From assembly GCA_902797995.1 (NCBI GenBank), contig CADBUX010000005.1:1-47501 (forward strand): 47,501 nucleotides of DNA, given 5' to 3'. Below, one piece after another: positions 6,614 through 15,392 of the stretch (within the stretch, counting starts at the first letter, position 1; each line of letters opens with the position of its first letter). A model generated the notes under the pieces. The model searched no databases. It was given only the letters and a program-made list of their open reading frames with translations, and was not told the DNA's origin. Made by a program: the position numbers and the translations under genes. This stretch comes from an uncultured Erysipelotrichaceae bacterium. GTDB taxonomy: Bacteria > Bacillota_I > Bacilli_A > RF39 > UBA660.

Positions 6614-9238
6614 TTACTTTACAGGTGGGTGAGTAGTAAAATCACTAGGCATTGAGTTATAAACTGGTATTTTAAATACATATGCTTTATCAAGTAGTTT
6701 TAGACTATTATAAGAATCATAAGTAGATAAGCTTTCACTTGCGGGTGCTAAAATATTAGTCATATATTGATGTGTATATCTAGTAGCGGTAGCATTAGGA
6801 CCAGTATTAAACTTTTGATAATACATTGTATCTTGTCCTTTATTTATATAACCATTAGCAATAAATGAAGCACCATATTTAATAGCTTTTTCTCTAGAAT
6901 TCCAAGGAGTTCCATCATTACTGTCAACGCACCCTGCAGCAGCTTGTAAACCTCTGTTTACAGGATTAGAACCATATGCCCCAATATTATAGTAATTATA
7001 TATACCCTTTAAGGAACGAGTTAAATTAATTTTATACCAACCACTACTGCAACCAGTACCCTTATATTTAGTAGTGCTTGCTAAAGTAAAGACTTCATTT
7101 ATTTGTCCTTCACTTATTATATAATTGTTGGTTCCAGCGCCGCTTCTTAAATTTACAGAAGAGGTAATTGTACCTTTTGTACCTGATACACTAACGTATG
7201 ATGAACATACATAAGAAGTAAAACTACAAGAACCAGAGGCATTTCCAGATACAGCGCTATAAGAAGAATCGCTACCACCTTCTTGTTTAACACGAGCTGC
7301 TAAATGAACAGGACTTACATTATAAGTTTTACCTGCACTTAAGAAATAATTTCCATATGTATCATTATTTAAATAAGTTCCGCTTACAATACTCTTGATA
7401 GTTGATAGAGTATGATATTTACTATCGTAACTTAAGTTTTCAAATGCAAAGATATTTTGTTCATTTAAATAGTTTCTTGGATCAAGCATATATGCTACAT
7501 ACCCATCAGAGGCCGTTTTCCATCCTCCAGCTTCCCTAACAGCAGATGAAGTAAGATAAGCGCCAACAGTATGCTGAGTATAATTCTTTTCAGATTCACC
7601 ATTAATTGCTGCTAAGAAAGTAACTCCAGTTTTTTCTGGTTTAAACACCCAAGATGGATGTTTAGAATGTAAATATGAAAGGTAAGGACAGTAACTTGCA
7701 GGAAAACCAGCATTTTTAAGCGTATTACAATAAATTGCATCATTTTTAGTTACATCACTATATTTTTCAACTAAAGACTTACAAATATATCCTGTCTTAT
7801 TATTATAATATTTTATTTTATACCAACCACTACTACAACCATTACCAGCAGCACTACTTGATAAAACTTCCATTTCAGTTCCTAAATAAAGAGTATCTTG
7901 TAAAGCACTAGAAGCACTAGCAGACTTCCTTACATAACCATAATTTTCTTTTAATCTATAAGTCCATGTATTAGTAGTATAGTAGTTTCCTGATGATGTT
8001 TTAACAGTATTAATTTTTTTAACAGTACTAGAAGTAGAATTAGTAGTTGTAGTTGTACTTGTAGTTGACGTAGTAGTATTTGTCACAGCCTTAGGAGCAG
8101 TATTTTTACCAAACTCAGTATGATCAGAACAAACATAACCTGTACCACCATCAATACTTATTTTATACCAGCCATTACTACAACCACTACCACTATTTCT
8201 GGTAGTATTTTGTAAAATAACATATTTACCTTTCGTAATAGTAGAAATGGCAGAACTACTTGCTGAAGCACTTTTTCTAATTGTTGTACTCGTATTAGTA
8301 GTAGTAGAATTACTAGATGAAGATACATAAGCTGAACAAACATAAGCGGTTTTATTATTAATATTTATTTTATACCAGCCACTAGAACAGCCACTACCTT
8401 TTACCTTACTAGTTGATGTTACCATAACTGGTTCCATATATGATAGATAAGTTATTTTAGAACTAGAACTAGATGCCTTAGATCTAATGTTAACACCAGA
8501 TAAATCATTCACTAAATATATGTTATTAGTTCTAACAACACTATTTGAACAAATATATCTAACAGTATTTCCATAAAGAATTTTATAAAGACCTCTAGAA
8601 CAGCCTTTAACACTATATTTTTTAGTTTCATATAAAGTAACAGCTTGTCCATATTTTAAACTAGCAGTATTACCACTTGTACTAGAAGAATTCTTTTTAA
8701 TAGGACTACCATTTTTATTAGTAATAATAACGTTTGTTGAACTGTTGTAACTATTTGTTAAAGAAGAACAAATATATCTGTCAGTACTTGTATTTAAATT
8801 TAGTCTATACCAGCCACTAGTACAGCCACTACCTTTATATTTAGTAGTACCTTCCAAGGTATAAAGCATGTTTTTTGTAGTACTTTGGTATATACCATAT
8901 TTAGTTCCAGCGCCTTTTCTAATATTTATTTCAGATGAACTAACTTTAACACTAACATTTGAAGTAGATACATCATGTTTACAAACATAACTTGTTTTAC
9001 CATTTATATTAGCTTTATAAAAACCTTCAGGGCAACTTCTTTCACTTTTTAAAATAGTAGTGTTATACAATGGAACAACATCGTTATACTTTAAAACAAC
9101 ACTTTTTGAATAATTCGTACCAGGTCCAGCCCATGTAGTGGCAGCTTTATTAGTAACTCTCGCATAAGTTAATGCATCGACATTGCCAATAAACAAAAAT
9201 GATATAGTAATAATTAAAATGCTAAAAATCTTTCTCAT
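6614..9238 (-). CDS. Secreted N-acetylglucosaminidase with six SH3b repeats and one SH3b inserted in the catalytic domain
   Basis: The 874-residue protein has a signal peptide (about residues 1-23) and six SH3b-type repeats, each ending in a motif like GCSSGWYKI...YVC with a conserved Cys pair. A Ser/Thr-rich linker follows, then a glucosaminidase-type domain beginning near CPYLSYLHSKHPSWVF and containing HLAARVKQEGG with the likely catalytic Glu. A seventh SH3b repeat interrupts that domain between SGNASGSCSF and the YNYYNIGA segment. It would bind and cleave peptidoglycan outside the cell. ATG 9265 is in frame, but GGAGG lies between it and ATG 9238, so the latter is chosen. It is divergent from the kinase gene and leads a two-gene minus-strand unit. 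Confidence 0.88.
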   Translation of the reverse strand: MRKIFSILIITISFLFIGNVDALTYARVTNKAATTWAGPGTNYSKSVVLKYNDVVPLYNTTILKSERSCPEGFYKANINGKTSYVCKHDVSTSNVSVKVSSSEINIRKGAGTKYGIYQSTTKNMLYTLEGTTKYKGSGCTSGWYRLNLNTSTDRYICSSLTNSYNSSTNVIITNKNGSPIKKNSSSTSGNTASLKYGQAVTLYETKKYSVKGCSRGLYKILYGNTVRYICSNSVVRTNNIYLVNDLSGVNIRSKASSSSSKITYLSYMEPVMVTSTSKVKGSGCSSGWYKININNKTAYVCSAYVSSSSNSTTTNTSTTIRKSASASSSAISTITKGKYVILQNTTRNSGSGCSNGWYKISIDGGTGYVCSDHTEFGKNTAPKAVTNTTTSTTSTTTTTNSTSSTVKKINTVKTSSGNYYTTNTWTYRLKENYGYVRKSASASSALQDTLYLGTEMEVLSSSAAGNGCSSGWYKIKYYNNKTGYICKSLVEKYSDVTKNDAIYCNTLKNAGFPASYCPYLSYLHSKHPSWVFKPEKTGVTFLAAINGESEKNYTQHTVGAYLTSSAVREAGGWKTASDGYVAYMLDPRNYLNEQNIFAFENLSYDSKYHTLSTIKSIVSGTYLNNDTYGNYFLSAGKTYNVSPVHLAARVKQEGGSDSSYSAVSGNASGSCSFTSYVCSSYVSVSGTKGTITSSVNLRSGAGTNNYIISEGQINEVFTLASTTKYKGTGCSSGWYKINLTRSLKGIYNYYNIGAYGSNPVNRGLQAAAGCVDSNDGTPWNSREKAIKYGASFIANGYINKGQDTMYYQKFNTGPNATATRYTHQYMTNILAPASESLSTYDSYNSLKLLDKAYVFKIPVYNSMPSDFTTHPPVK

Positions 9239-9383
9239 AATATACAACCTCCATACCATTATCATATCTATAATAAATTATAACATATAAAAAGCCACCA
9301 ACCTATAATATTAAATGATTTTCACATAATTTACACATTACTTTACATAATTAATAAAGACTTTTAAGAAAAAAAGAATAAAG

Positions 9384-9413
9384 TTGAAAAATATAAAAGT
9401 AGTATGTTATATT
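9384..9413 (+). promoter_or_regulatory. Extended -10 promoter of the kinase gene
   Basis: TTGAAA (9384-9389) and TATATT (9408-9413) have an 18-bp spacer with TG before the -10. The predicted start near 9420 excludes the in-frame ATG at 9384 as a translation start. Confidence 0.65.
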
Positions 9414-9431
9414 TTAAATGGTGAAATAAAT

Positions 9432-9986
9432 ATGAAAAAGAAAAGCATTATTTCAATATCTGGAGATTTAGCATCCGGCAAAGGTACTGTATCAGAAATA
9501 TTAATGAAAAAACTAGGACATGGTATTTATCGAAACGGAGAGTATTTTAGAAAGCTTGCTAAAGATTACAATATGACATTATCTGAGTTTGGAGAGTATG
9601 TAAGTACTCATCCTGAAATAGATATAGAAATAGAAAATAGTGCCAAAGAATATGCAAAAAATAATGACAATTTTATTATTGATGCAAGACTTGGATGGTA
9701 TGCCGTTCCGGAATCGTTCAAAGTTTATTTAAAAGTTGATATTAATGAAGCTGCAAGAAGAGCATATAATGATGAAAAAAGAAAAGATTTAGAAAGTTTC
9801 TCATCAATTGAAGAACATAAAAAGGCCTTAATTGAAAGGTTTGAAGGTGAAAATAAAAGATATTTTGATATTTATAAAGTTAGAAAAGATGATATGTCAA
9901 ATTATGATTTAGTTATAGATACAACTGAAAAGACACCAGAAGAAGTTGCAAATATCATCATTTCTGAATATAAAAAATGGCAATAA
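9432..9986 (+). CDS. Cytidylate-kinase-like P-loop kinase
   Basis: The 184-residue protein begins with a Walker A motif, SGDLASGKGTVSE, in the class used by cytidylate kinase-like enzymes. The middle has FIIDARLGWYAVP, and the Arg-rich segment ARRAYNDEKRKD fits the LID region of nucleoside-monophosphate kinases. It is shorter than true Cmk (about 220 residues), so CMP itself may not be the substrate. Start 9432 is preceded by GGTGA and lies downstream of a good promoter. A terminator follows, so it is separate from the rml operon. A link to CDP-activated precursors of the envelope locus is possible but not shown. Confidence 0.8.
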   Translation: MKKKSIISISGDLASGKGTVSEILMKKLGHGIYRNGEYFRKLAKDYNMTLSEFGEYVSTHPEIDIEIENSAKEYAKNNDNFIIDARLGWYAVPESFKVYLKVDINEAARRAYNDEKRKDLESFSSIEEHKKALIERFEGENKRYFDIYKVRKDDMSNYDLVIDTTEKTPEEVANIIISEYKKWQ

Positions 9987-10011
9987 AACCACAAAATGCT
10001 ATAAATTTAAT

Positions 10012-10041
10012 AAAAAAGCAACAACTAAATGTTGCTTTTTT
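10012..10041 (+). terminator. Intrinsic terminator
   Basis: GCAACA-ACTAAA-TGTTGC, extended by flanking A and T runs, ends in TTTTTT. It separates the kinase gene from the rml operon. Confidence 0.85.
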
Positions 10042-10126
10042 AAACATATAATGTTATTCTTTAATTAGATAGAGGTGATATTTAAAATAGAAAGCAAAAA
10101 TAAATTAAGTTTTTAATGGAGGAAAT

Positions 10127-11233
10127 ATGAATAGTGAAAAAATTGGAAAGAAACTAAGGGAAATCCGTGAGTATAATAATCTTACTCAAGAAGAGTTGGC
10201 TGCAAAATTAGATATTAGTAGAGATGCAATTATTAGACTTGAAAAAGGAACCAGAAAATTAAACTTAGAAGAGTTTAAAAAAATCATAAAATTTTATGAT
10301 TTAGACATGGATAGTTTTCTAAACGAAGAAAAACAAACCAATAATTTTAAAGGCATCATTTTAGCAGGAGGTTCAGGTACTAGGTTATATCCGATAACTG
10401 AAGGAGTAAGTAAACAACTTGTACCAGTATATGATAAGCCAATGATATTTTATCCTCTTTATGTACTTATGCTTGCAGGAATAAAAGATATTTTAGTTAT
10501 TACAACAAAAGAAGATCAACTATCATTTAAAAAGCTTCTAAAAGATGGAAGCCATTTTGGTATTAATTTATCATATGTAATACAACCATCTCCAGATGGA
10601 CTTGCCGAGGCTTTTATCCTAGGAGAAGATTTTATTGGAAATAATCCCTGTGCTATGATTTTAGGAGACAACATCTATTATGGTAGCGGTTTAGAAGTTG
10701 AACTGAAAAAAGCTATAGATAACGCTAATTCTGGATTAGCTACAATATTTGGATATCAAGTAAAAGATCCAGAAAGATTTGGAATAATGGAACTTGATAA
10801 ATACAATAATGTAATCAGTGTTGAAGAAAAACCTAAAGTACCAAAATCTGATTACGCTATTACAGGACTTTATTTTTATCCAAAAGGTGTTTCAGAACTT
10901 GCTAAAACAATAAAACCATCAGCAAGAGGAGAACTTGAAATAACATCTTTAAATGATATATATCTAAAAACTGGTAAATTAAAAGCAAGACTATTAAATG
11001 ATGGTTATACCTGGTTTGATACTGGAACATTTGAGTCGCTTCTTGATGCCTCAAATATGATTAGAACTATTGAGAATAATAGAGATATGTTAATCTGCTC
11101 ACCCGAAATGGTAAGCTATTCTAACAATTGGATAAACTCTGACGAGTTAATGGAAAGAGCAAAAGTTTTAAGTAAGAATTCTTATGGAAAACAATTGATA
11201 AGAATGATAGAAAAGGAGAAAAACAATGAATAA
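10127..11233 (+). CDS. rmlA: XRE-type helix-turn-helix fused to glucose-1-phosphate thymidylyltransferase (RmlA)
   Basis: Residues 1-66 are an XRE DNA-binding domain (IGKKLREIREYNNLTQEELA ... SRDAIIRLEKG). Residues 74-368 are a complete RmlA of normal length: GGSGTRLYP nucleotide-binding loop, KQLVPVYDKPM, GDNIYYG, and a normal C-terminus. RmlA makes dTDP-glucose, the first step to dTDP-rhamnose. No ATG or ribosome site sits at the junction and the frame is continuous, so this is a true fusion. AATGGAGG precedes the start. It overlaps rmlCD by 8 nt. The HTH might sense nucleotide-sugar state and control the locus, but that is inference; RmlA normally stands alone. Confidence 0.92.
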   Translation: MNSEKIGKKLREIREYNNLTQEELAAKLDISRDAIIRLEKGTRKLNLEEFKKIIKFYDLDMDSFLNEEKQTNNFKGIILAGGSGTRLYPITEGVSKQLVPVYDKPMIFYPLYVLMLAGIKDILVITTKEDQLSFKKLLKDGSHFGINLSYVIQPSPDGLAEAFILGEDFIGNNPCAMILGDNIYYGSGLEVELKKAIDNANSGLATIFGYQVKDPERFGIMELDKYNNVISVEEKPKVPKSDYAITGLYFYPKGVSELAKTIKPSARGELEITSLNDIYLKTGKLKARLLNDGYTWFDTGTFESLLDASNMIRTIENNRDMLICSPEMVSYSNNWINSDELMERAKVLSKNSYGKQLIRMIEKEKNNE

Positions 11234-12662
11234 AAAAGAAACAAATTTAAAAGATTGTTATATTTTAGAACCAAAGAGATTTGGTGATGAACGTGGATAT
11301 TTTGAATCAGTCACCGAAAAAGAACTGAAAGATCTTGGGTTTAATAAAATTTTTCAAGTAAGTAACTCTCTAAGTGGAAAAGGAATTGTCAGAGGCCTTC
11401 ATTTTCAAAAAGATCCATATTGTCAAGCAAAAGTAGTTAGATGTCACAGGGGTGCAGTATTAGATGTCGTAGTAGATGTAAGAGAAGATTCAGAAACTTA
11501 TGGTAAATGGACAAGTGTCTATCTAACACCAGAAAATGGCAGAATGTTATATGTTCCAAGAGGATTTGCTCATGGTTTTGTATCGTTAAAAGAAGATACA
11601 CTATTTGAATACTATGTAGATAATGTATATATGCCCCGTATGGAAGGCGGTATACTTTGGAATGATCCAAATCTAGATATAAATTGGGATGAAATATTTG
11701 AAAAATATGATATTGAAAAGCCAGTTTTGTCTGTAAAAGATCAAGACAGAGTAACCCTTGAAGAAAGTAATGTCAAGTTTTACAGAGAGCCAAGAAGATT
11801 TTTAATAACAGGATTTACAGGTCAACTTGGATACGATATTGCTAAAGAACTTGAAGAACGTGGTGAATATGACTATTTAGCTCTAAGTAGTAAAGATATG
11901 GATATCACTAATAGAGAACAAGTAATGAAAGTAGTAAAAAATTATAAACCCGATGTAATATTTCACTGTGCTGCTTGGACAGCAGTAGATAAAGCAGAAG
12001 ATATGATAGAAGAAGCGACTAAAGTAAATGTTCAAGGAACTAAGAATTTAACAGATGCTTCACTTGAAGTAGGAGCAAAAATTCTATATATGTCTACAGA
12101 CTATGTCTTTGATGGTAAAAAAGAAGGATTATATACAGAAGAAGATACTCCAAATCCAATGAATGTATATGGTAAAACTAAACTTCAAGGAGAAGAAGAA
12201 ATAAAAAGAAATCCAAATCACTTCATTACAAGAATTTCTTGGGTATTTGGTATCAATGGTAATAACTTTGTTAAAACAATGCTAAAATTGTCAGAAAATT
12301 ATGATACTTTAAATGTAGTAGACGATCAAATTGGTAGTCCTACCTATACAAAAGATTTAGCAAACCTATTAGTAGAAATGTCTTATACTGATAAATACGG
12401 AACATATCACGTCAACAATGATGGATATTGCTCATGGGCAGAATTTGCTAAATATATCATGGAATCAAATGAAAAAACAACAAAGATAAATCCAGTAACA
12501 ACAGAAGAGTATTCAGAACTAACTGGAACAAAACAAGCATATAGGCCAAGAAACTCAAAACTATCTAAAGAAAAGTTGGTAGAAAATGGCTTTGCAATGC
12601 TTCCGTCATGGCAAGATGCCACTGATAGATATTGTAAAGAATTAAAAAAAGTAAGAAAATAG
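11226..12662 (+). CDS. rmlCD: Bifunctional dTDP-4-dehydrorhamnose 3,5-epimerase / reductase (RmlC-RmlD fusion)
   Basis: Residues 1-180 are RmlC: the catalytic His in VRGLHFQKDP (about residue 59), a conserved jelly-roll core and YVPRGFAHGF. Residues 190-478 are RmlD: GFTGQLGYDIAKEL Rossmann motif and YGKTKLQGE with the catalytic Tyr and Lys. Together they perform the last two steps of dTDP-L-rhamnose synthesis. RmlC-RmlD fusions are known in some Gram-positive bacteria. The start overlaps the end of rmlA and has AAGGAG at about 11213. rmlB follows after 21 nt. Confidence 0.94.
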   Translation: MNKKETNLKDCYILEPKRFGDERGYFESVTEKELKDLGFNKIFQVSNSLSGKGIVRGLHFQKDPYCQAKVVRCHRGAVLDVVVDVREDSETYGKWTSVYLTPENGRMLYVPRGFAHGFVSLKEDTLFEYYVDNVYMPRMEGGILWNDPNLDINWDEIFEKYDIEKPVLSVKDQDRVTLEESNVKFYREPRRFLITGFTGQLGYDIAKELEERGEYDYLALSSKDMDITNREQVMKVVKNYKPDVIFHCAAWTAVDKAEDMIEEATKVNVQGTKNLTDASLEVGAKILYMSTDYVFDGKKEGLYTEEDTPNPMNVYGKTKLQGEEEIKRNPNHFITRISWVFGINGNNFVKTMLKLSENYDTLNVVDDQIGSPTYTKDLANLLVEMSYTDKYGTYHVNNDGYCSWAEFAKYIMESNEKTTKINPVTTEEYSELTGTKQAYRPRNSKLSKEKLVENGFAMLPSWQDATDRYCKELKKVRK

Positions 12663-12683
12663 TAAAAAAAGAAAGGTGAAAAA

Positions 12684-13694
12684 ATGAAATATTTAGTAAC
12701 AGGAGGAGCAGGTTTTATTGGAAGTAATTACATGCATTATGTTGTAAACAAATATCCAAATGATTACTTTGTATGTTTAGATGCTCTTACATATGCAGGC
12801 AATTATAACAATATCAAAGCTTTAGAAGAAAAACCAAATTATAAGTTTGTGAAGGGTGATATTAGGGATACTATCCTTATTGATAACCTATTTAATGAAG
12901 AAAAATTTGATTATGTCATAAATTTTGCGGCAGAGTCTCACGTAGATAATAGTATTAAAAATCCAAATCTATTTGCAGAAACCAATATTTTAGGAACTAT
13001 GGTCTTACTTAATGCTTCCAAAAAGTATGGGGTAAAAAGATATCATCAAGTTTCCACTGATGAAGTATATGGAGACCTTCCTCTAGATAGACCAGATTTG
13101 TTATTTACTGAAGAAAATCCTATTCATACATCAAGCCCTTATTCAGCATCAAAAGCGGGAGCAGACCTTCAGGTTTTAGCATACGCAAGAACATTTAAAC
13201 TTCCAGTTACAATTTCTAGATGTTCAAATAACTATGGACCATATCAATTTCCAGAAAAACTAATTCCTGTAGTCATATCAAAGGCTCTAAATGACGAAAG
13301 AATTCCCGTTTATGGAAAAGGTGAAAACGTAAGAGATTGGATTCATGTTCATGACCATAACGTAGGAGTTGATATGATAGTAAGAAATGGAAAAGAAGGA
13401 GAAATATACAACTTAGGAGGTCATTCTGAACGAACCAATCTTGAAGTTGTAAAAACAATTTTAAAAGAATTAGGAAAACCAGAATCTTTAATAGAATTTG
13501 TAACTGATCGTCCTGGACATGACTTAAGATATGCGATAGACTCTAGTAAAATTGAAAAAGAACTTAATTGGAATAGAACCTATACATTTGAAGAAGGAAT
13601 TAAAGAAACAATTAACTGGTATGTAAATAATCAAGATTGGATTGATGATATAAAAACCGGGGAATATAAGAAAGCCTATACCTATAAAAGATAA
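12684..13694 (+). CDS. rmlB: dTDP-glucose 4,6-dehydratase
   Basis: The 336-residue extended SDR has the NAD-binding GGAGFIGSNY at the N-terminus, VSTDEVYGDLP, and the catalytic YSASKAGAD. Downstream RCSNNYGPYQFPEKLIP and GKGENVRDWIHVHDH are RmlB hallmarks. It converts dTDP-glucose to the 4-keto-6-deoxy sugar, the second step of the pathway, so the order here is rmlA-rmlCD-rmlB. AGAAAGGTG precedes the ATG. A terminator closes the operon. Confidence 0.96.
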   Translation: MKYLVTGGAGFIGSNYMHYVVNKYPNDYFVCLDALTYAGNYNNIKALEEKPNYKFVKGDIRDTILIDNLFNEEKFDYVINFAAESHVDNSIKNPNLFAETNILGTMVLLNASKKYGVKRYHQVSTDEVYGDLPLDRPDLLFTEENPIHTSSPYSASKAGADLQVLAYARTFKLPVTISRCSNNYGPYQFPEKLIPVVISKALNDERIPVYGKGENVRDWIHVHDHNVGVDMIVRNGKEGEIYNLGGHSERTNLEVVKTILKELGKPESLIEFVTDRPGHDLRYAIDSSKIEKELNWNRTYTFEEGIKETINWYVNNQDWIDDIKTGEYKKAYTYKR

Positions 13695-13707
13695 GATTAA
13701 TAAAAAG

Positions 13708-13745
13708 CCTTATGTAACCAAAACCATAGTTACGTAAGGTTTTTG
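13708..13745 (+). terminator. Intrinsic terminator of the rml operon
   Basis: CCTTATGTAAC pairs with GTTACGTAAGG (one wobble pair) across a 10-nt loop and is followed by TTTTTGTT. Confidence 0.88.
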
Positions 13746-13792
13746 TTATAAAAACAAATATTATAATACTTGTAAACTATTGTGTAATATAT

Positions 13793-13821
13793 TTGCCCAA
13801 TAATTTTTAGTATGATATAAT
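13793..13821 (+). promoter_or_regulatory. Promoter of the glycerophosphotransferase genes
   Basis: TTGCCC (13793-13798) and TATAAT (13816-13821) are separated by 17 bp, with TG upstream of the -10 (extended -10). Confidence 0.7.
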
Positions 13822-13844
13822 TAAAATGTTAAGGAATGATTGAT

Positions 13845-15392
13845 ATGTATAAGATAATTAATATGTACTGGCAAAGAGCTAATTTGCACATAGTAGTAGA
13901 CCAAAAAATAGAAGACAATGTTTATTTTATTAGAAATATTGAAGAATTTAAAATAACACCACAAGATAATGAAATAATAATTAATGTAACTAATGTAAAA
14001 AAAGGAGAAATGTTAAATCCTGCAACCTGGAGAGTTTTATGTGAATATAATGATTTAGTATTAGATTCGAAGCTATTAGATAAACTTGAAGATTATTCGA
14101 GAATATTTAGATATCGAAAAGAAAAGTATGCCTATTTAGTATACTTTTCTGTAAATAATGACCTTCATCTTAAAATAGAAACAAAGTTTATGATGGAAAA
14201 TAAACACCCTGAAAGGTTTTATAGAACAAATGAAGCAAAAACAATAAAAGGCAAAACGCTTATTCCTTTAAAAAGACTCGGAGTATTCTTATTTAATGTT
14301 TATTATAGACTATCTAGAGTTTTTAAAGTTGGTCACAACAATATATTGTTTTTAACAGATAATAATGATGAACTTATGTGGAATCTTAAAAAGATGCATG
14401 ATTATCTAGAAGAACAAAATAAAAACAACAAATATAAAATAAAAACCTATTCTAATGATAAGTTCAGTGGTAAAAAGAATTATTTCAAATATATTTATGA
14501 AACATATTTAATAGCTACAAGTGATGTCATTTTTGTAGATAATTATGTTCCATTATTAACACATATAAAGTTAAGTAAAAAGACTAAATTAGTACAGCTA
14601 TGGCATGCTGGCGTTGGATTTAAATCAGTAGGATATGCAAGATTTGGAATTAAAGGGTCTCCACATCCATATAAATCGTGTCATAGAGCATACACTGATG
14701 CAGTAGTAGATAAAGACAATTTAGTAGGCATCTATAGTGAAGTATACGGAATATCCAAGGATAAATTTAAAGTATGTGGATCACCAAGACTTGATGGCTA
14801 CCTATCTAAAGAAAGAATAAAAGAGAAAACAGAAGAACTATATAAAAAGAACGAACTATTTAAAACCAGTAAAGTTATCTTGTTTTCACCTACTTATAGA
14901 GGTACAGGAAGTAATAGTGCTTACTATGACTATAACCTCTTAGATTTAGAAAAGATTTATAATTTCTGCGAAGAAAACAACTTTATCTTCATTGTAAAGA
15001 TGCATCCATTTATTAATGAGACAATATCCATCAAAGAAGAGTATCAAAACAGAATCTTTGATTATTCTGAAATGGATGTTAATGACTTAATATATGTATC
15101 TGATATCATGATAACAGATTATTCATCATGTGCTTATGAATATTCATTATTTGATAGACCCTTAATATTCTATAGATTTGACAAAGAAATATATGAATAT
15201 GAAAGACCAATGCATACAGTAGATGCCTTTACAAGTAAGCAATATGAAGTAAAAGAATTTGAAGAATTAATGAAAGTACTAAATGAACTTAAAAATGTCA
15301 AAATAGAAAATAGATATAAAAATGTTAAAGATGATAGCAATAATGCATGTAGTGAAATAGAAAAACAAGTTTTAGGAGATATGAAGTTATGA
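13845..15392 (+). CDS. CDP-glycerol:poly(glycerophosphate) glycerophosphotransferase family (TagF-like)
   Basis: The 515-residue enzyme has a variable N-terminal region (1-180) and a TagF/TagB-type C-terminal domain: LWHAGVGFKSVGY, KVCGSPRLDGYL, FSPTYRGTG, FIVKMHPF, and MITDYSSCAYEYSLFDRPLIFY. The HxxG- and DYSS-type motifs belong to CDP-glycerol-dependent polymerases of teichoic-acid-like polymers, acting at the inner membrane face. The in-frame ATG at 13836 directly abuts AAGGA; ATG 13845 has proper spacing and is chosen. The stop overlaps the next gene as ATGA. Whether it primes or polymerises, and whether the substrate is glycerol or ribitol phosphate, cannot be decided. Confidence 0.88.
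   Translation: MYKIINMYWQRANLHIVVDQKIEDNVYFIRNIEEFKITPQDNEIIINVTNVKKGEMLNPATWRVLCEYNDLVLDSKLLDKLEDYSRIFRYRKEKYAYLVYFSVNNDLHLKIETKFMMENKHPERFYRTNEAKTIKGKTLIPLKRLGVFLFNVYYRLSRVFKVGHNNILFLTDNNDELMWNLKKMHDYLEEQNKNNKYKIKTYSNDKFSGKKNYFKYIYETYLIATSDVIFVDNYVPLLTHIKLSKKTKLVQLWHAGVGFKSVGYARFGIKGSPHPYKSCHRAYTDAVVDKDNLVGIYSEVYGISKDKFKVCGSPRLDGYLSKERIKEKTEELYKKNELFKTSKVILFSPTYRGTGSNSAYYDYNLLDLEKIYNFCEENNFIFIVKMHPFINETISIKEEYQNRIFDYSEMDVNDLIYVSDIMITDYSSCAYEYSLFDRPLIFYRFDKEIYEYERPMHTVDAFTSKQYEVKEFEELMKVLNELKNVKIENRYKNVKDDSNNACSEIEKQVLGDMKL

Noticed and set aside
8158-8343. Minus-strand frame rich in Leu and Val within the glucosaminidase gene
   Set aside because: It is an alternate frame of Ser/Thr-rich codons, without a ribosome site.
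6614-9238. Repetitive DNA of the SH3 region as a CRISPR or tandem-repeat array
   Set aside because: The repeats are diverged, in frame, and explained by protein domains; there are no uniform spacers.
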